In this document: in pieces, positions 32,894 to 41,460 of the stretch
Layout: each line of letters begins with the position of its first letter
Position numbering within the stretch: the stretch's first letter is position 1
Assembly: GCA_945965395.1 (NCBI GenBank)
Contig: CAMFND010000042.1
Coordinates: 1-49,194, forward strand
Length of the DNA: 49,194 nt
Source: an uncultured Bacteroides sp.
GTDB lineage: Bacteria; Bacteroidota; Bacteroidia; Bacteroidales; Bacteroidaceae
Direction of reading: 5' to 3'
The notes under the pieces: model-generated
Databases searched by the model: none
The model's input: only the letters and a program-made list of their open reading frames with translations
What the model was told of the DNA's origin: nothing
Translations under genes and position numbers: made by a program

Positions 32894-35379
32894 CTAGGTC
32901 TCCTTTCTTGCACCATTCTGAATATGGCAGGTTGCAGCACGTACGACAGCACTACGGACGAAACCAATCCCACCAGTGTGCAGAATCCTACAGAAGAAAT
33001 GGCGGGATGCCGGGCAAACATCATAGACCCTACAGTAATAATCAGGATAACCGCACTGAAAAAGATGGCAGTCTTATGATATTTCAGTAAATCCGGATTA
33101 TTTCCCTTGTCCAAGAGTCCGCTCATGACAAATATGCTATAGTCTACCCCGATACCGAAAATGAAGGTAGAAATCACTACGCTGACGAGGTTGAACTGTT
33201 TGCCAAAGATGACCATGGCACCTAACACAATAAACCAGCTCAACAAGATAGGCATGAAGCCCAGCAGGGTATAACGGATATTCCCGCGGAAACTCAGCCA
33301 TAATATGACAAACACGAAAAGCATGGAAATCCATTGTAACAGATTGAAGTCCCTGCTCATCTGCGTAAGTGTATCTGTCGTATAGTAATACGTGTCGAGC
33401 ACCAGCAAATGGGGCAGGGAAGCTACGGCATCACAAATCCGATGATAATCGCTTTGACTGCTTCGTACGGAATCGTTTGTACATCTCACCGAGGTAAAGC
33501 AAAGATATTCTCCATTGTATGACTGTTCCATCAAAGTGGACAAATAACCTTGCGGAATAATCCCTGCATCGTAAAGCGCATCCGGCTTATAATCGGTTGT
33601 AGCCAACTCAAAAAACGGTTGAAATGCCTCCGGTCGAAGCCCTGTCTCGGGAGCTGTTTTTTCAATCAGCTGACGGACACATTGCAGACGCTGGTCTGTC
33701 CAGAAATTCTTCCAGGCATGAATACGTGCCTGCTGTACGTCCAACGGAACGAAAAGCATTCCCGTGCGTGTATAACTTTTCACCAGTCCTTCTTTCTGCA
33801 AGGAGTCCAGCCGGTTATTCAGGCTCTCAAAATGATGAATGGCTTCTTCCATAGTCCGTCCGGAACTGGCAAAATATTTTTGTTTGTCACCCGTATGCGT
33901 TTTGGTACGCAACAGGTTTTCTGAATAGGACGTTATCCCGGCTTTATATCCGAGGTCGTGCATGTCTGCATCGAATCGGGTCCTTCCCATAAAGTAAAAG
34001 AACGTACATACCACTGTCAGAACAACCAGCACGGCGATAAGTGGCTTATTCCGGTCAAACGGATAGGCATTCACTTTTTCAATCAATGAAAATGCCCGTT
34101 TGTTTATTCTGTTCTTCGCAGGATTAAGTAACTGTGGCAGGTAGAACAAACTGAAAGCGGTAGTTCCGAGAATGCTTAGTGAAGCAAATAAGCCAAAATC
34201 GCGCAACAGTTCTGTCTGCACAAAAACGAGTCCCATAAAAGAACCGATGGTCGTGATACAGCCCAGACAGACTGGCCGTACCTGGTCACGAAGTACTTGT
34301 TCCGGATTGCCGACAAACTTATAGTGCGTAAGTATATGAAGCACATAGCTGAAGGCCACACCCAATACCACCGCGCCGATACCAAGTGCAAGCAGTGAAA
34401 ATTCTCCTTTGATGAAGTACATGCCCGCCAGTCCGAATAGCACTCCAAAAAGAACCGGCAGCAACAAGAGAGGCAGGGTATCATAATTGCGGAAACAGAA
34501 TAAGATGAACAGCAAGACCAGCACCAATGCTCCGGCAATGGTATTCTTCAAGTCGGACTTGATTTGTGCAGCATTGTAAAATCCGCTGGCCGGAGTTCCA
34601 TGATAACAGATCTTCACGTCTGGATTCGATGCGGAGAAAGCTTCAATCTGTGTATTCAGCATCTGAAACAAACTTGCCCCCTGGCCCGTATTCGTGGCAG
34701 AATAGCGAGGGGTAAGAAAAGCTACACAGACGGTGGAATCAGGAACAAAGAAATGTCCGTCAATAATTTTATAGCCACTCCCGCTGCCTTCAGTCAGTGG
34801 TTTGAACTGACGCATAAGTTCCTTACGCAGTCCGAGAGGGTCTATCTGTATCAGTTCCGGATACATGCTTCCCCATGAAGACTCCAGCTCCTGACGGTTT
34901 ATTTTCATCTGACGTGCCAGATGAGAATCAGTCAGCATGGTATCAATTGCGGCATAAAAACTGGTGTCAATGTATGCTGGCAGATGAGTCCCGAGATAGT
35001 CGATGGCATCGGGTAACAATTCATCCGGCAAACAATAGAAAATATCCTCCAGCATTCGATTTGAAGAATCCAGTGCGGCTTCTTTCTGTAGCAGCGAATC
35101 GACAAAGGCATCGCATGTTTCAATGATATGGGCCACAGATGCTCCGTCTTTTCCCTCAAAAAGCAGAAAAGTCTTATCTTTAATCTTCAGGTTGGCAAAA
35201 GCCAGTTTGGTGCTTCCGTCTTCGTTGGTAGAAGCCGGGAACAATTTGTTGATGTCTTCTTCCAGATGAATCTGAGCTGCAAAGAAACCGCAACAAACAA
35301 ACCAGGCAATCATCGAAATCCAGCAGACAGTGCGGTGACTGCGGAAATAATGGTATACCTTTATACACAATTCTGTCAT
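32890..35379 (-). CDS. MMPL/RND-family exporter
   Basis: 829-residue inner-membrane transporter with two MMPL halves, each a helix, a large periplasmic loop (about 30-250 and 440-630) and a five-helix bundle; the repeat ends are LALGIGAVVLGVAFSYVLHILTHY and VISTFIFGIGVDYSIFVMSGLLD, the latter with the GxDYxxF signature of the family. MMPL proteins export lipids or lipid-like products (mycobacterial lipids, hopanoids, aryl polyenes). Four-base overlaps join it to both neighbouring genes, showing translational coupling. It is the probable inner-membrane step of export, handing over to the LolA-like carrier. Confidence 0.9.
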   Translation of the reverse strand: MTELCIKVYHYFRSHRTVCWISMIAWFVCCGFFAAQIHLEEDINKLFPASTNEDGSTKLAFANLKIKDKTFLLFEGKDGASVAHIIETCDAFVDSLLQKEAALDSSNRMLEDIFYCLPDELLPDAIDYLGTHLPAYIDTSFYAAIDTMLTDSHLARQMKINRQELESSWGSMYPELIQIDPLGLRKELMRQFKPLTEGSGSGYKIIDGHFFVPDSTVCVAFLTPRYSATNTGQGASLFQMLNTQIEAFSASNPDVKICYHGTPASGFYNAAQIKSDLKNTIAGALVLVLLFILFCFRNYDTLPLLLLPVLFGVLFGLAGMYFIKGEFSLLALGIGAVVLGVAFSYVLHILTHYKFVGNPEQVLRDQVRPVCLGCITTIGSFMGLVFVQTELLRDFGLFASLSILGTTAFSLFYLPQLLNPAKNRINKRAFSLIEKVNAYPFDRNKPLIAVLVVLTVVCTFFYFMGRTRFDADMHDLGYKAGITSYSENLLRTKTHTGDKQKYFASSGRTMEEAIHHFESLNNRLDSLQKEGLVKSYTRTGMLFVPLDVQQARIHAWKNFWTDQRLQCVRQLIEKTAPETGLRPEAFQPFFELATTDYKPDALYDAGIIPQGYLSTLMEQSYNGEYLCFTSVRCTNDSVRSSQSDYHRICDAVASLPHLLVLDTYYYTTDTLTQMSRDFNLLQWISMLFVFVILWLSFRGNIRYTLLGFMPILLSWFIVLGAMVIFGKQFNLVSVVISTFIFGIGVDYSIFVMSGLLDKGNNPDLLKYHKTAIFFSAVILIITVGSMMFARHPAISSVGFCTLVGLVSSVVLSYVLQPAIFRMVQERRPR

Positions 35380-35741
35380 ACTGTCATTAATCCTTTAAAC
35401 TCCACATACACTTTTGCTTCCTCACTTATCCGGGCTGTTACCTTGAACCCTTCTTCCACGGGACATACTCCAACCGTTACATTAACTTCCGGACAAATAG
35501 ACGGAGCGGCCATTGCAAGAAAACGGCATTGCTTGACAGAAGCTATAGACAGTTTTTTCCCCGTCAGACGCATGGCACATTCCTTTATCGTCTCAATATG
35601 GCAAACACCCGGACACACCGGATTACCCGGAAAATGGCCGCGGTAAATATCGCAATCCGGTAACAAACGAAGACGAAATATCCCTTCTTGCTGGTTCATC
35701 TTCATTTCCTTTATTTGATAATATTTGTTTTCGAGAAGCAT
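35376..35741 (-). CDS. FabZ-like hotdog dehydratase (GHFPG-type)
   Basis: 121-residue single hotdog domain with the FabZ active-site loop GHFPGNPVCPG (35-45; catalytic His36) and an acidic residue Glu50 in the following helix. It should remove water from 3-hydroxyacyl-ACP to give the enoyl product. Shorter than FabZ (about 145), lacking part of the N-terminus. ATG 35741 is used. The next upstream gene encodes a second hotdog protein without the histidine, so the two may form a heterodimer like the ApeI/ApeP pair of aryl-polyene clusters. Confidence 0.85.
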   Translation of the reverse strand: MLLENKYYQIKEMKMNQQEGIFRLRLLPDCDIYRGHFPGNPVCPGVCHIETIKECAMRLTGKKLSIASVKQCRFLAMAAPSICPEVNVTVGVCPVEEGFKVTARISEEAKVYVEFKGLMTV

Positions 35742-35754
35742 CTTATCCAGATAT

Positions 35755-36180
35755 TTAATCGTTAGGACTGATATATATTTTCATTTGAAGTTCTGCTATC
35801 CGCCGGTCTGATGCCCACGTTTCACCATTTACGCAGACAATATCACCAAACACATCTTCACGTGTCACTGTCGTTCTCATCACGTCGCCCACACAAGCAG
35901 AGCTATAGCTACGAAAATTGCGAATTTCGCCAATATAGCCCACCGGCACACTTGAATTTCCATGTTCTCGTGACAGATAACCGGCGAGTGCCGAAGCTGA
36001 CTGAGCTATGTGCTCAATCACTCCGGCTTCCGCCAGCACCCCCTCTGAGTCCAAGAGATAATTATCCGGTTGAACGACAAAAAGAGTTACAGCTGTTTCT
36101 CCATCCACATTCAGAAGTTCATCAACCATCCTGAATGGGGCACGCTGAGGAATCAGCTGTTCAATCTCATACTTATTCAT
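35755..36180 (-). CDS. Second hotdog dehydratase-like protein (ApeP-like)
   Basis: 141 residues resembling FabA/FabZ-like hotdog proteins of aryl-polyene clusters: LIPQRAPFRMVDELL near the N-terminus and VIEHIAQSASALAGY (54-68), the equivalent of the helix carrying the acidic/Gln residues. The GHFPG histidine loop is absent. It may pair with the GHFPG-type protein encoded next to it, or act in a structural role. ATG 36180 is preferred; it overlaps the ACP stop by eight bases. An in-frame TTG at 36198 is unlikely. Confidence 0.8.
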   Translation of the reverse strand: MNKYEIEQLIPQRAPFRMVDELLNVDGETAVTLFVVQPDNYLLDSEGVLAEAGVIEHIAQSASALAGYLSREHGNSSVPVGYIGEIRNFRSYSSACVGDVMRTTVTREDVFGDIVCVNGETWASDRRIAELQMKIYISPND

Positions 36181-36421
36181 TTGGAAGATGTGATTCAATA
36201 TAATCGTACAAATCAGTGAAAGTATGAATATTACGCAAGTCGGTTACCGGAATCTTAATCTTATACGTATGTTGAATGAGAGCGACTAGATCTACCAGAC
36301 TCAGACTATCCAATGAAAGCGTATCGCGTACATTGGCATCGGGAGTAAAAAGAGCAGAATCAACTTCAAATTCTTCAGAAAGCAGTGTGTTTACTTTTTC
36401 AATAATGTCGTTACGTGTCAT
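36173..36421 (-). CDS. Acyl carrier protein
   Basis: 82-residue carrier protein with the phosphopantetheine attachment site DSL (Ser39) in SLDSLSLVDLVALI. The acidic helical profile and length match ACPs of type II fatty acid or polyketide systems. The sequence (FEVDSALFTPDANVRDTL) differs from a typical housekeeping AcpP, so it is likely dedicated to this cluster. Start ATG 36421; a TTG at 36433 is rejected. It lies between the ketosynthase and the second hotdog gene. Confidence 0.92.
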   Translation of the reverse strand: MTRNDIIEKVNTLLSEEFEVDSALFTPDANVRDTLSLDSLSLVDLVALIQHTYKIKIPVTDLRNIHTFTDLYDYIESHLPNE

Positions 36422-36447
36422 AAGGCAATACAATTTTATTATTTCAA

Positions 36448-37668
36448 TTATAGATTTCTTACAATAAGAGTAGAATTGGTTCCTCCAAATCCGAAGGAGT
36501 TAGACAGAAACATGTCGAATCCTATCTCACGTGTTTCAGGCAGAATGTAAAGACAAGCTGTATTTTCGTCAGGACGTTCAAAATTGATATTACCTGCAAT
36601 AAAGCCGTTCTTCATCATCAGAATGGAATAAATCAACTCACTGGCTCCTGCCATCCACATTTCATGTCCGGTTTGGCTCTTAGTAGAAGTGACAGGCACC
36701 CGATAATCTCCAAACACACGGGCAATGGCCTGCGCTTCACGTGCATCGCCGATTCGTGTAGAAGTAGCGTGCGCATTGACATAGCCAATCTGTTGTGGAG
36801 TCACCCCACCATGCTGCAGGCAAAGCTCCAGCGAACGGACAGGTCCTTCCACATTTGGGGTAGAAATATGGTCGCCGTTGCCGGAGAATCCCCAGCTTAC
36901 AATTTCTGCCAATATGGGTGCCCCGCGCTTCAAGGCATGCTCGTAACTTTCTACGATGAGGGTTGCGGCTCCGCCTCCTGGCACCAGTCCGTCCCGGTCG
37001 GCATCAAACGGACGACTGGCCTTTTCCGGTGCATCCTCACGAGTAGAGAAAGACTGAATTCCGTCGAATGCAGCCACTCCGTAAAGATTAGCTTCCTGTG
37101 CTCCACCACATACGATACAGTCCTGCAACCCATCGCGAATCAGGAGATAAGCCAGCCCCACAGACTGTGAACCGGATGCACATGCAGCCGAAGAAGTCAG
37201 GTTAATTCCTTTCAAACGGAACAGGCAGGCCAGGTTCATTGTAACCGTGGAGTTCATAGACTGGAAGATAGCCCCACTGCCACAAGCCGATGTGTCTTTG
37301 TATTCACGGAAGTTATCCAGTGAACGCATTGTAGACTCTGCCACAGAATCATTGCCATAAATGATTCCCACCTCATGATGGTCTATGTAATCCTGATCCA
37401 GCCGGGCATGTTCCAATGCCGCCCGGGTAGCCATATAAGCATACTGCGCCTCTTCAGGCATAAATTGACGTAGGTTCCGTGAAACAAACGGTTTTAAATC
37501 AGGACGCTCCACAGATGCGCACAAGGCGGAACGGAATCCGGCATCCTTGCGTGCCCGACTGAACACGATGCCACTCTTTCCAGTGTACAGGGCATTAGAT
37601 ACATCATTGAGCGTCGTTCCCAAGCATGACCATATTCCCATGCCTGTAATTACAACTCTTCTTTCCAT
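36448..37668 (-). CDS. Beta-ketoacyl-ACP synthase (KAS II/FabF-like ketosynthase)
   Basis: 406-residue condensing enzyme. The Cys-His-His triad is intact: Cys163 in SSAACASGS, His300 in NAHATSTRIGD, His335 in TGHEMWMAG, with Lys330 also conserved. The C-terminal FGFGGTNSTLIV is standard. It elongates acyl-ACP with malonyl units. The active-site sequence departs from FabF (DTACSSG-like) and resembles ketosynthases of aryl-polyene/flexirubin clusters. No second, cysteine-less ketosynthase (chain-length factor) occurs in the window, so it may act alone. Start ATG 37668. Confidence 0.93.
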   Translation of the reverse strand: MERRVVITGMGIWSCLGTTLNDVSNALYTGKSGIVFSRARKDAGFRSALCASVERPDLKPFVSRNLRQFMPEEAQYAYMATRAALEHARLDQDYIDHHEVGIIYGNDSVAESTMRSLDNFREYKDTSACGSGAIFQSMNSTVTMNLACLFRLKGINLTSSAACASGSQSVGLAYLLIRDGLQDCIVCGGAQEANLYGVAAFDGIQSFSTREDAPEKASRPFDADRDGLVPGGGAATLIVESYEHALKRGAPILAEIVSWGFSGNGDHISTPNVEGPVRSLELCLQHGGVTPQQIGYVNAHATSTRIGDAREAQAIARVFGDYRVPVTSTKSQTGHEMWMAGASELIYSILMMKNGFIAGNINFERPDENTACLYILPETREIGFDMFLSNSFGFGGTNSTLIVRNL

Positions 37669-37684
37669 ATTGTTTTTGCTGGTT

Positions 37685-38821
37685 TTATAGTTCCTTTTTA
37701 TAACATCTTCTTCGCTTGGTGTATGTGGGATTCAGCGGTTTCCATTGCGACAGTTCTTTCACATTGGTTTCAAGCTGAGGGCCGGTTTCTGCATAACGGA
37801 AATGGTAGCGATTGTAAATAGGAATCAAATCATTGAAGAACAAAGCATTCACTCCCAGTCCCTGATAATCCGGACGTACGGCAATGAGCAGCATTTCTAC
37901 TTTTTCTTCTTGTTTCCATTTCAAGGCTTTTAGCAAGTGATACCATCCAAAAGGAAACAATCTTCCTTTGGCTTTCTGTAAAGCATGAGAGAGACTTCCC
38001 ATAGTAATAGCTACCCCGACAAGCTCACCTTTCTCGTTTTCTACCACAGGAATGAGTTGTTTATCAATCAAAGGTAAATAACGATTCACATATTCATCGA
38101 TTTGTCTGTCGGACAACTCCGTATATCCAAAAAGAGGAGCGTATGCCTGGTTCAACAGTTCAAATACCTTTCTTCCATAACCTTTCTTGTAAACATCAGC
38201 ATGAGTCAGTTTACGCACGTTCAAATCAAACATCTCTTTTGAAAGGTTTGCCACCCGCGCATATTTTACTGGAATTTCCTTTGGAATCTCTATACATACC
38301 TGAATCCAGTCCACTTCTTTCTCATAACCTAAAGCTTCCAGATGACGAGGGTAGTAAGGAGGATTATAAATCGTAATCATGGAACCAAGCTGGTCAAAAT
38401 CTTCTACCAGCATGCCTTCTTTGTCGAAGTCAAAGATTCCCATCGGTCCTTGTATCTGCTCCATTCCATGCTCCTTTCCCCACATTTCAACAGCAGAAAG
38501 CAAAGCCGCAGAAACCTCCGGATTGTCTATAAACTCAATAAATCCGAAGCGGACATTCAGGGTATGCCATTTCTCGTTTGCACGATGATTGATAATACCC
38601 ACAATGCGTCCTACCACATCTCCTTGCTCATCATAAGCTAGAAAAGGTTGAATGTCAGTAAACTCCAGTCCGGCATTCTTATGTGGGTCAAACGTGTCAT
38701 AAATGTCGGATTCCAGGTCAGGCACATAATAAGGATTCCCCGCATATAACTTGCGGGGAAGTCGTACGAAATCATCCATTTCGCACTTAGAAGTTACTTT
38801 TTTTACACTGATTTTAGCCAT
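37685..38821 (-). CDS. GNAT-like acyltransferase family protein
   Basis: 378 residues typical of a Bacteroidetes family usually annotated as GNAT-type acyltransferase. A GNAT-like acyl-CoA-binding region is suggested around LLIAVRPDYQGLGVNALFF, which matches the R/QxxGxG/A loop. Another conserved stretch is GPMGIFDFDKEGMLVEDFD. The product is soluble or peripheral. It lies 16 bases upstream of the ketosynthase and appears to be the first gene of the operon; it could transfer the cluster's acyl chain to an amine, or may be a neighbour. No clear -7 promoter is found upstream. Function and substrate unknown. Confidence 0.75.
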   Translation of the reverse strand: MAKISVKKVTSKCEMDDFVRLPRKLYAGNPYYVPDLESDIYDTFDPHKNAGLEFTDIQPFLAYDEQGDVVGRIVGIINHRANEKWHTLNVRFGFIEFIDNPEVSAALLSAVEMWGKEHGMEQIQGPMGIFDFDKEGMLVEDFDQLGSMITIYNPPYYPRHLEALGYEKEVDWIQVCIEIPKEIPVKYARVANLSKEMFDLNVRKLTHADVYKKGYGRKVFELLNQAYAPLFGYTELSDRQIDEYVNRYLPLIDKQLIPVVENEKGELVGVAITMGSLSHALQKAKGRLFPFGWYHLLKALKWKQEEKVEMLLIAVRPDYQGLGVNALFFNDLIPIYNRYHFRYAETGPQLETNVKELSQWKPLNPTYTKRRRCYKKEL

Positions 38822-39045
38822 AACGGAGGTGAAATTACAAAAGTTTTTCAGACTTGGACAAGCCTATAATTGCTTATACTCCTTATGGAACAGTATTGAA
38901 GAATTCAAGGATATTTTCGGTTTTGTTTATACCACATTTTTCATACCTTTGTCTTATCATTGTCCCTATCTATGTATTTCCTCACTTTTATAATCTTAAT
39001 CAGATTATATCTGCATTCCGTTATTCTTTCATTTTTTGAAAAAAT

Positions 39046-39088
39046 AAGCAGTCGCCTGCCTATTTGTAATGAGACAGACGACTGCTTT
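39046..39088 (-). terminator. Terminator of the TonB/ABC/PepSY operon
   Basis: 13-bp stem with one G-U-type mismatch, AAGCAGTCGCCTG (39046-39058) / CAGACGACTGCTT (39075-39087), 16-base loop, then ATTTTTTC on the minus strand. The rest of the 286-base gap (38822-39107) is A/T-rich and shows no credible gene. Confidence 0.75.
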
Positions 39089-39107
39089 ATCTACTTTGTT
39101 AATAAGC

Positions 39108-39659
39108 TCAGGCAGCCAGCCAGATGTATCCCAGCGGAATCAGAATACCCGCTAAAAGCAACCACCTTCCGCGTCCTGCCAGTCCGTTCTTTCCCTTGAC
39201 CATGAACAGTCCGGAAACGGCAAAGAATACCAGCGAAACGGCGAAAAAGTCGCCTATGAAATTCCAACCCTGAATACGGTTGTAATGCAACCGGTTGAAC
39301 CAATACACCACTGGGCGCTTTTCATGTACTTCATAATCTACACAACCGCTGGCAGTATCATACACACCCACACCGCCTTCCAGCATCAGGCGATGATGGC
39401 TTTCATCAATAAACAGCACCCGCTTTACAGGAGGCAAATTTTCCTGTCGATTCCATACCGCAAGGAGCTCTTCAGCCTGCATGCCTTTCTCCAGTTGAAC
39501 GACCGCTTCCGTAGTACGGAAAGCCGGATCCTTACCATTCATGTGGTTCAGCAGGATGCCCGACACGGCATAAATCAGGCAGACTCCTACCATCAGGTAG
39601 CCCAGGTCACGGTGCAGCACACGAAGCCAGTAGGAGAGGCTCTTATTCCGCCACTTCAT
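39108..39659 (-). CDS. PepSY-associated TM helix domain protein
   Basis: 183-residue inner-membrane protein with helices at about 15-38, 130-155 and 165-182 and a periplasmic domain between the first two. The sequence WLRVLHRDLGYLMVGVCLIYAVSGILLNH at the N-terminus and WFNRLHYNRIQGWNFIGDFFAVSLVFFAVSGLFM are typical of the PepSY-associated TM family, with the His residues in HRD, LNH and LHYN positions that in relatives bind haem or metals. Such proteins often accompany TonB receptors for iron or siderophores and may act as reductases. Overlaps the upstream lipoprotein gene by 17 bases. Last gene of the operon. Confidence 0.85.
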   Translation of the reverse strand: MKWRNKSLSYWLRVLHRDLGYLMVGVCLIYAVSGILLNHMNGKDPAFRTTEAVVQLEKGMQAEELLAVWNRQENLPPVKRVLFIDESHHRLMLEGGVGVYDTASGCVDYEVHEKRPVVYWFNRLHYNRIQGWNFIGDFFAVSLVFFAVSGLFMVKGKNGLAGRGRWLLLAGILIPLGYIWLAA

Positions 39660-40194
39660 ATTCCGTGCCGTCTATGTAGTAAATGGAATAATAGTCCTTG
39701 TTGTTGGCCTTCATCCATTCACGCATGCTCTGAATGTTGTTCATCTCCGCATCGCAGGTTTCACCGTTTCCTTCCGCTTTTCCCTGCTTTTCCTTCAATT
39801 CTTCTTCCGCCTGGTCAATGTATTCCTTGGTCAGACGGTTCTCACGAAGAATCCCTTTGATGATGACTTCTGAACCAATCAGCTCACGGTTGAATCCACC
39901 GATATTGCCTTTTGCTTCCACACGTACGGAAGTCTTCTGGTCTTTTCCCATTACAAAGCAACGGCGTCCGGAATGCTTACAGGTATGCGTGATGAATCCT
40001 TTCAGCATCACCTCCTTATCTACATTCTTTTCTGCATCCTTCAGAATGTCTTCCACATATTTTGCCTCATTGACCGACAGAGCGGCAGTAGGCTGTTCCT
40101 GAGAGGTCTCTGATTTTTTGCCATTGTTCACACACGAGGTAGCCGTCAGCAGACAGGCCGCAGCTACGATAAAAAACAGTTTTTTCATTTTCAA
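39643..40194 (-). CDS. Cys/His-containing lipoprotein (OB-fold-like)
   Basis: 183 residues. Lipobox TATSC with Cys21. The mature protein has an OB-like beta pattern (VMLKGFITHTCKHSGRRCFVMGKDQKTSVRVEAKGNIGGF) with an unusual HxCxH...C cluster (His69, Cys71, His73, Cys78) that could bind a metal or haem. The C-terminus is charged. Function unknown; the operon context of a TonB receptor, ABC proteins and PepSY-type membrane protein suggests a periplasmic metal- or cofactor-handling factor. Starts at ATG 40194 (MKMKK), 12 bases from the neighbouring gene. Confidence 0.75.
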   Translation of the reverse strand: MKMKKLFFIVAAACLLTATSCVNNGKKSETSQEQPTAALSVNEAKYVEDILKDAEKNVDKEVMLKGFITHTCKHSGRRCFVMGKDQKTSVRVEAKGNIGGFNRELIGSEVIIKGILRENRLTKEYIDQAEEELKEKQGKAEGNGETCDAEMNNIQSMREWMKANNKDYYSIYYIDGTEYEVAE

Positions 40195-40206
40195 TTGAGT
40201 TTATAG

Positions 40207-41448
40207 TTATTCATATTTATTCCAAGGAAGAAATAACAGTGCTACTATCCCGGATAAGCCGGCAGCGCACACGCATAGCGCCATCAGTATCCGTCTGTAC
40301 AAAGATACCTTGTTTCTGCACAAAAAGAAAGTCAGGAGGGCTAAAAAGAAGCTCACCGCCAATCCCTTTGAAGAAAGATTGCCCACATAAAGATTCACAA
40401 AGAAACTCGTTTCGGACGAAGGTGACAAACGGAACGGGAACAGCCATTCCGACAGCTCATCCCACAAAACACGCTTCCGGTCCTGGTGATAGGAAGAGAG
40501 CGACTGAAGCGTCACGGCATCCAGTCCGTAGCAGTCCATTCCTTCCGCATCCGATATGCGTACGGTCCAGTAAAGCAGGTTTCCCAAAATACTGATTTCG
40601 TCTTTCGTGATGTCTACCGGACGGATATCGAACGGCAGAAAGCGATAACCACCTTCGTCCGTACTTTCCAGTAAGCCCATTTCACCCTTCTCACCAAACA
40701 GATAGCCATAGAAACGCTTGTCGCTCGTCTCACTCATGACAAACCATTTGATGTCCAACTGTGAACCGATACCTGTATCTTTCACGAAAGGCCGTCCGTT
40801 CACCATCTTCAGGTGGAAGAGAGCTCCTTTACTGTCCAGACAGAAATATCCCTCCTCATAGGGCTTTCTCACCGTAGGGTTTCCCCAGTAAGCTTTTACC
40901 GGAAAGCTGAACCCTTTCTTGATAAGCTCTTTGGTGAAAGCCTCACTCTTCTGCCGATTTACCGAATTGGACTGAGCATCGACAAAAGTCAGCTCACGGT
41001 CCATTCGGAAGTAGTCGCCGGGAAGCGTAAGATTTCCCCGTTTAGGCATGGCTTCCAGCAACACCCCCATAGCGGGTTGCGGAGAGAATATATCGACCGG
41101 ACGAAAACGGAACATCACTTGTTTGCTCCGCAGGATTTTCACGTCGATGGCCTGTCCCTCCAGCGAATCGGGCAACTGGCCTTCCATGGCCAGCTGGCGG
41201 TAGTTCAGCAACGGAAGCAGTGAATCGTATTGCGCACGAGGATACTCGTTGCCATGAATATCATAAAATGAATTCTTATGCTCGCGAAAGTCAATCACGC
41301 AAAGTTCCTTCAACCGGGCACTATAATACATCAGCGGATAGCTGTGCGAATCGTCGGTCATTTTCTGTACCAGTGCCGGCACCGTCCAGGAAGCCAGCAG
41401 GGTGACAGACATCAGAATGATTGAAAAAATGAGAGATTTGTATTTCAT
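40207..41448 (-). CDS. Membrane protein, DUF4857-like
   Basis: 413 residues with an N-terminal signal anchor (about 7-28), a large extracytoplasmic domain (about 30-345) and two C-terminal helices (about 350-375 and 385-405). It matches the Bacteroidales DUF4857 family as I recall it. Function unknown; it always seems to keep company with an ABC ATPase/permease pair, so it may be part of the same ABC-type membrane machine. It lies 12 bases from both the permease and lipoprotein genes. Confidence 0.78.
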   Translation of the reverse strand: MKYKSLIFSIILMSVTLLASWTVPALVQKMTDDSHSYPLMYYSARLKELCVIDFREHKNSFYDIHGNEYPRAQYDSLLPLLNYRQLAMEGQLPDSLEGQAIDVKILRSKQVMFRFRPVDIFSPQPAMGVLLEAMPKRGNLTLPGDYFRMDRELTFVDAQSNSVNRQKSEAFTKELIKKGFSFPVKAYWGNPTVRKPYEEGYFCLDSKGALFHLKMVNGRPFVKDTGIGSQLDIKWFVMSETSDKRFYGYLFGEKGEMGLLESTDEGGYRFLPFDIRPVDITKDEISILGNLLYWTVRISDAEGMDCYGLDAVTLQSLSSYHQDRKRVLWDELSEWLFPFRLSPSSETSFFVNLYVGNLSSKGLAVSFFLALLTFFLCRNKVSLYRRILMALCVCAAGLSGIVALLFLPWNKYE

Positions 41449-41460
41449 TGTTCATTGTTT

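Noticed and set aside
38854..39039. Small plus-strand open frame in the gap before the PepSY gene
   Set aside because: It is A/T-rich, hydrophobic by composition, with no promoter or start-site signal, and shows no family resemblance.
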